A stretch of DNA of 64,000 nt from a virus. Under the pieces are notes generated by a model, which did no database searches, was not told the origin of the DNA, and saw only the letters and a program-made list of their open reading frames with translations. Where the stretch lies: IMG/VR virus record IMGVR_UViG_3300027901_000002, positions 35,015 through 99,014 of that record. The stretch is one strand, 5' to 3'. This document shows, one piece after another, positions 58,317-64,000 of the stretch (position 1 is its first letter; each line of letters begins with the position of its first letter). A program made the translations under genes and the position numbers.

Positions 58317-58720
58317 TGCCTTTTGCAGGATTTAAAGATTGGGCTGATTGTATGGCCAAAATGGCCAAGAGGTATAAAAAAATAGAAATTAGAAGGAAGG
58401 TGTGTGGGAAATTGCAAGCTCAACACGAAAAAAAATTAGAGATAGAAGAGATTAAGAAAAGAGTGCAACAAGAAAGGAAGGAAATTGCTATAATTAGAAA
58501 AGAGTTACAAGAGAAAAAGAAAAAGTGGATTCAAAAGGCGGTAAAAGGAATGAAAGTTGGAAGTTTTACTGCTTGGTGTAAGAGGCACGGTTTTGGTGGA
58601 GTAAATCAAGCGTGTATAAACGCGGCAGCAAGAGCAGGAGGTAAGATTGCTCAGAAAGCTTTATTCGCAGCAAACGCGTCGAAGGGGAAATACTCATATC
58701 CGAAAAAGAAGAAAAAGTAG
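58316..58720 (+). CDS. Coiled-coil structural protein (134 aa)
   Basis: The N-terminus (MPFAGFKDWADCMAKMAKRY..CGKLQA) resembles a short processed virion motif, followed by a coiled coil (EIEEIKKRVQQERKEI) and a basic tail ending KKKKK. Possibly a packaged DNA-binding or assembly protein. Function unknown. Confidence 0.5.
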   Translation: MPFAGFKDWADCMAKMAKRYKKIEIRRKVCGKLQAQHEKKLEIEEIKKRVQQERKEIAIIRKELQEKKKKWIQKAVKGMKVGSFTAWCKRHGFGGVNQACINAAARAGGKIAQKALFAANASKGKYSYPKKKKK

Positions 58721-58783
58721 AGGAACAAATCGTAAAGGATTACGAAGAATTAATAAAAGAAAAAATAAAAAGGAAGAAAGAAA
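58721..58783 (+). other. Short gap before tailspike gene
   Basis: A 63-bp purine-rich gap. A frame encoding a charged peptide runs across it but has no convincing start. AGGAAGAAAG acts as ribosome site for the next gene. Confidence 0.35.
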
Positions 58784-61783
58784 ATGACGACTAACGACGA
58801 AGAAAGAGATTTTAGTCAAGTTGGTAAACAAAGATTCCCTGGTCGGTTCGATCCTAAGTTGTTGCAAAACGTAGACGACGCTGGGGACGGTTATCCTGGT
58901 TTACAAAAAGCTATTAGAAATTGGCACGACGCAAATAAATTCGACGTCAACAACGATTCTAATTGGTATTTTGTAGAAACAGAAGCAGAATTGAACGCAG
59001 CTATAACTTCAATAGGTTCAGACGCTGGAGTTATAATCTTAAAAACTGGAACTATAACTCTTACAGGAAGTATAAATATTAATGGAGGAGGTAGTTATAT
59101 CATTATGGGGATGGGACAAAACTCTATCATACAAACTGCCGCTGGAGCTAATCATGGTTTTAGCGTTACTAATTGTACTTCTTGCGTTTTTAAAGATTTT
59201 AAAATTAATGCAACTGGACAAACTGGAACAACGGGAGCTATCTATATTAACGATTATTGGGTTTTAGTAGACAACGTGTTTATAGAAAATTCTCGTAATG
59301 GTATTTATGGTTATAATACTGGAGGAATCGTAATAAGAAGTTGTAACATAGATAATCATAATAGAGGAATATTTTTCGATAATGTAATCTATTCTGAGAT
59401 AACTGGTTGTTTAGTACAATCGGCTAACGACGCAAACATTTTATTAGAGAATTGTGCAATTGCAAATATAATAATATCAAACAATCGTCTTGTTGGTGGG
59501 AACAACAGTGATATTACTATTGGACAAACTTCATACCAGATTGTCATTACTGGAAATACTTTTTTTGGTTCTGCAAGTAGCCCTATTGGTGTAGCAGTTG
59601 TTCAAACAAGTAGACACGTTCTTATAAACGATAATTCGTTTTATAACTATGTTGTTGGTAATGTGGGAGTTTCTATTAGTAATAGTGAATATGTAATGGT
59701 TGATGGAAACTTTTTTGAAGCTTGTGCGTATCCAGTATTTATTAACGACATTGGAGGTTCTGCCGATCATTGTTCTGTAACGAATAATAATATGAAGCAA
59801 GGGGTTAGAGCAATAATAACAAACGCAGCAGGCGGAACTATACAACATTGCAACTTCAGCAATAACACTATATCTAACTTTGAAAGGGGAATTCAGATAA
59901 CATCCACTGCAGATTACTGTACGATTTCTGGAAACTACATATCCAACATCGACAAATACGAAGCAATTACCGTGTCTGGAGGGAGACACACAATAATTGG
60001 AAACACGATAAGAGACGTTGATCGAAACAACTCAGATATTTATCCAGCAATTGAAAATAGTGCAGCTGGTACAGCAATAGTTGGAAATTCAATTTCAAGT
60101 TGTAGGAATGCTGGTTCTGGATATATTACTGGAATATATAACAGTGCAGATTATTGTACTATTTCTGGAAATTTAGTTCACAATAATAATACAGGGATAG
60201 TGAATACTGGTGATTACGTTTCTATAACTGGAAACACGTGTACGAACAATACACACACAACAGATAACTGCTATGGAATATATTTAAACGTTGGAAGTTA
60301 CAACACTATTGTTGGAAACAATATGTATAACAACGGTCACGATGGTATTTACGTGCTTAATTCAATAGGCGTTACAGTAAGTGGAAATCAACTTTACTAT
60401 AATCAAGGAGTTGGTATTAGAACTTCTGGAGGACAATCTCTTACTATTAATAATAACGTATTAAGAGCCAACACAGAAGAAGGAATAATAGTTAGCAACA
60501 CTCCATATTCTACTGTAATAGGTAATAGTGTTGTTGGAAACGAGTTAGATGGTATTCACGTCAAAACAAACGCAAACGGAACAGCAATAATTGGAAACAA
60601 TTGTAGTGCTCCTGGAACCCTTAGTGGTTCTGGCCCTCTTGCTGGAATCAAATTAAGCGATACTGTATCATATTGTAGGGTTGTTGATAATTATTGCAAT
60701 AATTACCAAAACAATGGAGCTGGAACAGGATACGGAATTTACGTTGGTTCTGGATGTACACAAAATTCTATAATAAATAACCTTCTTCCAACAACTAACG
60801 ATCAAACATTCTACAACGTTGGAAACTTTACTAGAATAGAATTACTATGTAATACTCAAGCGGAAATACAACAAGGACTTGATGGAATAGGGTCTACTAG
60901 TGGCGTTATAAAAATAGGACATGGAGCAATAAGTGCAACTTCAGTGATAACTATAAGCGGTGGTGGTTCTTACGTAATAGAAGGACAAGGAGACGCAACA
61001 GTTCTTACTTCAGGAAACAATAGTGTTTTTAGCGTTACTAGCGTTGCTTCTTGTGTGTTTAGAGACTTCAAAATAAACGCGTCTGGTCTTACTACATCGA
61101 CTTTAGAAGTTATAAACGTTACAGACGGCCCAGTTACAATCGACAACGTTACAATAGAAGGAGACGGAACGAATGGATATGGAATAGAAATTAATTCTAC
61201 GGAGTGTCAAATTAAAAACTGTCGAATAGCAAATGTAAATTATGGAATAAGAGTTGTTGGTGGAACAGGGAACGAATGTAGAATTGTTGGAAATTATGTA
61301 GGTGGCTGTACTAGAGGAATTGAATTAGCTTCAAGTCAAGATAACGTCGTTAATTCTAATCACGTAGACACGAACGATTACGGAATTTACGTAGGAGGAG
61401 CTTCTGACAACAACACTATTACAGGAAATCATTGCTTCGACAATACTATAAGAGGAATAGAAATAAATGGAAGCGATTATAACACAATTACTGGTAACAC
61501 TTGTAATGGAAATAATGCAGATAGTGCGACAGATGGAGGAGGTATTTGGATCGACGCAGATTCTAACGAAAACACGATTAATGGTAACACTTGTAATGGA
61601 AATTCCAATATTGGTTCTGGAACAGGGTATGGAATAATAATAAACAACTCAAATTGTGATAATAATACAGTTGTTGGAAACACAGCGTTAAACAACGACA
61701 CTCAATATTCTGATAGTGGAACTGGCACTGTTGACGATTCTTCAGATGGAACAACTAACTCTAATTTAAATAATTTTGGATAA
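58784..61783 (+). CDS. Right-handed beta-helix tailspike/adhesin (999 aa)
   Basis: Dominated by parallel beta-helix coils of the NosD/pectate-lyase type (ITGN..NN..GI repeats). A cap domain occurs twice: near residue 59 (AELNAAITSIGSDAGVIIL..GGGSYIIMG) and near residue 681 (AEIQQGLDGIGSTSGVIKI..GGGSYVIEG), each followed by CVFKDFKIN or CVFRDFKIN. So the protein is an internal duplication. It probably recognises or cleaves a surface polysaccharide of the host. No catalytic residues can be named. Confidence 0.75.
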   Translation: MTTNDEERDFSQVGKQRFPGRFDPKLLQNVDDAGDGYPGLQKAIRNWHDANKFDVNNDSNWYFVETEAELNAAITSIGSDAGVIILKTGTITLTGSININGGGSYIIMGMGQNSIIQTAAGANHGFSVTNCTSCVFKDFKINATGQTGTTGAIYINDYWVLVDNVFIENSRNGIYGYNTGGIVIRSCNIDNHNRGIFFDNVIYSEITGCLVQSANDANILLENCAIANIIISNNRLVGGNNSDITIGQTSYQIVITGNTFFGSASSPIGVAVVQTSRHVLINDNSFYNYVVGNVGVSISNSEYVMVDGNFFEACAYPVFINDIGGSADHCSVTNNNMKQGVRAIITNAAGGTIQHCNFSNNTISNFERGIQITSTADYCTISGNYISNIDKYEAITVSGGRHTIIGNTIRDVDRNNSDIYPAIENSAAGTAIVGNSISSCRNAGSGYITGIYNSADYCTISGNLVHNNNTGIVNTGDYVSITGNTCTNNTHTTDNCYGIYLNVGSYNTIVGNNMYNNGHDGIYVLNSIGVTVSGNQLYYNQGVGIRTSGGQSLTINNNVLRANTEEGIIVSNTPYSTVIGNSVVGNELDGIHVKTNANGTAIIGNNCSAPGTLSGSGPLAGIKLSDTVSYCRVVDNYCNNYQNNGAGTGYGIYVGSGCTQNSIINNLLPTTNDQTFYNVGNFTRIELLCNTQAEIQQGLDGIGSTSGVIKIGHGAISATSVITISGGGSYVIEGQGDATVLTSGNNSVFSVTSVASCVFRDFKINASGLTTSTLEVINVTDGPVTIDNVTIEGDGTNGYGIEINSTECQIKNCRIANVNYGIRVVGGTGNECRIVGNYVGGCTRGIELASSQDNVVNSNHVDTNDYGIYVGGASDNNTITGNHCFDNTIRGIEINGSDYNTITGNTCNGNNADSATDGGGIWIDADSNENTINGNTCNGNSNIGSGTGYGIIINNSNCDNNTVVGNTALNNDTQYSDSGTGTVDDSSDGTTNSNLNNFG

Positions 61784-62018
61784 AAAAATAAAGAAGGTGG
61801 TATTTATAACAGAAGCGGAAAAAGTTTCAAAGTTAAAAAGTATTTTTAAACAATATAGACCTTCTCTTAAGAGAACGAGAACTATATTAATACAACTCGC
61901 AGGTCAAATTATTTTGACCATAATGTTGTTACATTCGTATGGGTTTGAAGTAACAATGTTTGCGATTTTGCCTCAGCTTTTGGAACTATTACAAATTATA
62001 GAAAAAAAAGAAGAATAA
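61776..62018 (+). CDS. Small membrane protein, holin-like by position
   Basis: A TTG (61776) or GTG (61797) start gives an 80- or 73-residue protein with a basic N-terminus, one or two hydrophobic segments (ILIQLAGQIILTIMLL and MFAILPQLLELLQII) and a charged end. It is last in the virion operon. A holin is possible but unproven. Confidence 0.5.
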   Translation: MDKKIKKVVFITEAEKVSKLKSIFKQYRPSLKRTRTILIQLAGQIILTIMLLHSYGFEVTMFAILPQLLELLQIIEKKEE

Positions 62019-62026
62019 ATCAATAT

Positions 62027-62129
62027 AGGTTCGACGTAAAAGGAGGTCAAAAAATTCCACAGAACGCTATTTTTGTCTTCTGTGGGAATCGTTTTTGATC
62101 GAAAATGTAGTTGATATCACGTCGAACTT
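62027..62129 (+). ncRNA. Three-tier hairpin RNA
   Basis: An outer stem of 11 pairs (62027-62037 with 62119-62129, GTTCGACGT core), a middle stem GGTCAAAAA/TTTTTGATC (62045-62053 with 62092-62100) and an inner stem ATTCCACAGAA/TTCTGTGGGAAT (62054-62064 with 62078-62089, one bulge) nest within 103 nt. It follows the last virion gene. It could be a 3' end/processing structure or a stable small RNA. Confidence 0.6.
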
Positions 62130-62220
62130 TTTTCACTTATTTTTGATATTTTAAAATCGATCTCTCCTAAAATCAAACCAGTCGAGAGATAGATTCGTAA
62201 AAAACGGACAAAAGAGATTT
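62130..62220. other. Intergenic sequence with small hairpin
   Basis: ATCTCTC and GAGAGAT (near 62159-62165 and 62183-62191) could pair. T-runs near 62127-62146 may end virion transcripts. No gene is seen. Confidence 0.35.
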
Positions 62221-62221
62221 A

Positions 62222-62240
62222 AAAGAGTTTTAAACTCTTT
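62222..62240. terminator. Bidirectional terminator palindrome
   Basis: AAAGAGTTT-T-AAACTCTTT is a perfect 9-bp palindrome, 3 bp past the stop of the small minus-strand gene. It separates convergent genes. Confidence 0.5.
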
Positions 62241-62243
62241 AAA

Positions 62244-62405
62244 TTAAGATCTACTTCTCCTATTAAAATTGTCGCAGGACACTCCAAATTTGTCTAGTAC
62301 AATCCCAATAAGAATATCTATTTTGTCAAAGTCTTTATATTTCTCTAAAAGAAAGGTAAGCTCTTTTACCTCTTCGTTCTGCAATTTTGAAATGTCGTAA
62401 ATCAT
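62244..62405 (-). CDS. Small hypothetical protein (53 aa)
   Basis: MIYDISKLQNEEVKELTFLLEKYKDFDKIDILIGIVLDKF: two amphipathic helices followed by a basic tail. It has an ATG start and ends next to a palindrome. Function unknown. Confidence 0.5.
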   Translation of the reverse strand: MIYDISKLQNEEVKELTFLLEKYKDFDKIDILIGIVLDKFGVSCDNFNRRSRS

Positions 62406-62486
62406 ACCATAACCATATCTTGATCCTTTTTAAAGGTAATTTTTAAAATAAAAAAAGAATTAAAAAAAGTTTTATGGTTTATTTAC
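62406..62486 (-). other. Short intergenic gap
   Basis: An AT-rich 81-bp gap with A-runs; it probably contains the end of the phosphoesterase transcript or the promoter for the 53-residue gene. No distinct box stands out. Confidence 0.3.
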
Positions 62487-63461
62487 TTAGAGGGAAACAG
62501 AGATCCTGTGTGTATCAAGATGTAATTTTATTTTTGGAGCTCCTAAATCTCCAGAAAGAGGATAACCAGCTCTCTGAGCGTAAGTTCCCCAATATCCTAA
62601 AAACGAACCAGACAAGACAAAATGTCTTGGAACTGATTCTACTGTTTTCGTTATAACATTTGGTCTATATCTATCCATCTTAGTTGCGTCGAGAGAATGT
62701 ACGTGACCCATAATGTACAATTCTGCTTCTACTATTCTATCTAATTCTATACACGCTTTTATCTTAGTGTGCGGATATCTTGCTCCGCTACGCCCGTGAG
62801 TTGTATACGCTGTGTAAACTTCCTTTCTTTCTCCATCTGTTATTTCAAAAGCGTGAATCATTCCATCCTGGAAGTAAGGAACTCCTAATAATTTTGCCAT
62901 TAACTTTGCCAGGTCAAAACCAGTTTTCTTGTGAACTCTTAACTCGTGGTTTCCTCTTAATAATCCAAGTATTTTGTCTTGTTTTACTAAAGGCTCAAAC
63001 TTTTCAACAATTTCGTAAACTTGAGAATCTAGGAATTTTGTTTGGTCGAATAATCCAGGACTATCAACAATACTCGATTCTACTAAATCTCCCATAAGAA
63101 TTATTTTAATGTCTGGAGTTATTTTGCACCAATCTAACACGAAGTCTAAAAACCCTTCGTCGCAATCTTCGTTTCCCCAATGTATATCACCAACAGGAAC
63201 TAATCTCATAAAGTCCCAAGAAGGATCGATTACTATTTTAACGTAATTAAGAAGAGGAACTCTCTTTACTGCTTTATAATCTCTTGTTTGTTTAAATTCC
63301 TCAAACCTCTCTTGATACTCTTCTTGTTTTATTCTTTTTCTTTCTCTTCTGTAAACGTCTTCGCTTACTCCCAAATACTCGGCTTGCTTGTTTCTCGTAT
63401 CAAACTTTAATTCTGCTTTTGTGATTTGCTCTAAAGTTAATCTAATAGCTTTTCTCGGCAT
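62487..63461 (-). CDS. Calcineurin-like metallophosphoesterase with N-terminal HTH
   Basis: A 324-residue protein. Residues 1-40 look like a helix-turn-helix (KQAEYLGVSEDVYRRERK). The catalytic domain shows all metal-binding motifs: VGDIHWG, LMGDLVE, LLRGNHE, YTTHGRSG and MGHVHS. It hydrolyses phosphodiester or phosphomonoester bonds with Mn or Fe; the substrate could be DNA ends, cyclic nucleotides or protein phosphate. The HTH suggests DNA-directed action. Confidence 0.8.
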   Translation of the reverse strand: MPRKAIRLTLEQITKAELKFDTRNKQAEYLGVSEDVYRRERKRIKQEEYQERFEEFKQTRDYKAVKRVPLLNYVKIVIDPSWDFMRLVPVGDIHWGNEDCDEGFLDFVLDWCKITPDIKIILMGDLVESSIVDSPGLFDQTKFLDSQVYEIVEKFEPLVKQDKILGLLRGNHELRVHKKTGFDLAKLMAKLLGVPYFQDGMIHAFEITDGERKEVYTAYTTHGRSGARYPHTKIKACIELDRIVEAELYIMGHVHSLDATKMDRYRPNVITKTVESVPRHFVLSGSFLGYWGTYAQRAGYPLSGDLGAPKIKLHLDTHRISVSL

Positions 63462-63579
63462 TTTTTAACATCTTTTTTAATAATTTTTTAACATCTTTTA
63501 ACCTTTGCTTTACAGTTCTTTTATCATTGATCCATGCGTTATACACTTCTCGATTAATATGTGCTTTATCTATATTCAT
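63442..63579 (-). CDS. Small basic hypothetical protein (45 aa)
   Basis: MNIDKAHINREVYNAWINDKRTVKQRLKDVKKLLKKML: a basic amphipathic helix that may bind nucleic acid. It overlaps both neighbours (20 and 14 bp). Confidence 0.5.
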   Translation of the reverse strand: MNIDKAHINREVYNAWINDKRTVKQRLKDVKKLLKKMLKNAEKSY

Positions 63580-64000
63580 TTTCGTACCAGTCCAACGCTG
63601 ATTTTAATTGGTCGCCAACGTGTTCTTGGCTTACTATTTCTTGGACTTTTAAAGCGTTTTGAATCATATTATCTTCTATTACTTCGTCTCTACTCATATC
63701 TTTATACTTTTCGTAGCACATTCTTATTTTCTTTTTTACGTCTTCGTATTTCGGAACTTTCCATTCCAATTGAGGTTGAAGAAGATCTTGATAAAGATTG
63801 TCTTTTCTAAATCCTATGTTTTCCCAATCTCCAACGTCTATTAAGAAAGAATTATCATCGTTCATGTAATCTAAATGTCCGCTATGTCTCGGAGCAATAG
63901 CTGGGATTCCACAAAGCATTGCTTCAGTTGTTGGAGCACCCCACCCTTCACCACAATCAGTTGCTATGTAAGCGTTAACTGCTCTATAAACCATTGAAGT
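63566..64000 (-). CDS. Glycosyltransferase, GT4/GT1-type (5' truncated by window edge)
   Basis: The visible C-terminal 144 residues carry ATDCGEGWGAPTTEAMLCGIPAIAPRHSGHLDYM, the donor-binding Rossmann motif (EGWG..EAM..G.P.I....G) of GT4-type glycosyltransferases. The N-terminal acceptor domain lies beyond the window. It may decorate virion or host surface glycans. Confidence 0.8.
   Translation of the reverse strand, partial: TSMVYRAVNAYIATDCGEGWGAPTTEAMLCGIPAIAPRHSGHLDYMNDDNSFLIDVGDWENIGFRKDNLYQDLLQPQLEWKVPKYEDVKKKIRMCYEKYKDMSRDEVIEDNMIQNALKVQEIVSQEHVGDQLKSALDWYENEYR

Noticed and set aside
1-64000. CRISPR array
   Set aside because: No regularly spaced identical repeats with unique spacers were seen; the only short direct repeat (33254-33293) has two units.
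1-64000. Bacterial host (Shine-Dalgarno sites are present)
   Set aside because: Some genes have strong GGAGG sites, but these also occur in archaea; TFB, TATA spacing and the leaderless starts favour an archaeal host.

Overview
This 64 kb window reads as part of the genome of a tailed (Caudoviricetes-type) virus of an archaeon. The DNA is clearly AT-rich. The right half (about 34.7-62.0 kb, + strand) is a virion module in textbook order: terminase, portal, protease-scaffold, HK97-type capsid, connectors, contractile sheath, tube, tape measure, spike, PAAR-like tip, gp25-like wedge, baseplate J, and receptor-binding proteins. A sheath plus baseplate implies myovirus morphology. The host call rests on a virus-encoded TFIIB/TFB homologue, a clamp-loader-like AAA+ protein with a PIP-box-like tail, TATA boxes (TTTATAAA) placed about 25 nt before start codons so that mRNAs would be leaderless or nearly so, and a protein carrying the EFWGHCSNLQ motif that I associate with archaeal genomes. 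No replicative polymerase, helicase or integrase is seen, so the genome probably continues beyond both edges. Both edges cut genes.

Layout. 0-27.8 kb, minus strand: a dense run of mostly very small genes, very often overlapping by ATGA or TAATG. It holds a partial adhesin-like protein, an RFC-like AAA+ ATPase, RHH regulators, a nucleotidyltransferase (NMNAT-like), TFB, RNase HI, a DUF932-type protein, a TIR-like fragment, a PnuC-like membrane protein, a VWA/MoxR-AAA pair, and dozens of cysteine-rich (zinc-ribbon-like) or single-pass membrane microproteins. 28.1-30.6 kb, plus strand: an isolated 819-aa orphan. 30.6-33.0 kb, minus strand: a second small-gene operon with an HNH protein. 33.0-34.7 kb: a repeat-rich control region with one small gene, a long palindrome and an autoregulated RHH gene divergent from the virion operon. 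34.7-62.0 kb, plus strand: virion module. 62.0-64.0 kb: a hairpin RNA candidate, then minus-strand genes for a metallophosphoesterase and a glycosyltransferase (partial).

How it may work together (inference): TFB, RHH proteins and many zinc-ribbon proteins could redirect host transcription. The RFC-like protein and RNase H fit replication. The MoxR/VWA pair may remodel a protein complex. The virion operon starts from its own TATA promoter next to the RHH operator.

The most novel signal is RNA. Between 4.4 and 5.55 kb lie three (possibly four) copies of an unknown ~140-nt element. Their closing stem co-varies between copies, and two copies end just before a start codon. A separate tRNA-like four-helix RNA (3222-3352) has perfect acceptor-like and T-arm-like helices but no normal D or anticodon arm, and it sits directly before the AAA+ gene. 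Family names given are from memory of motifs; no database search was possible.
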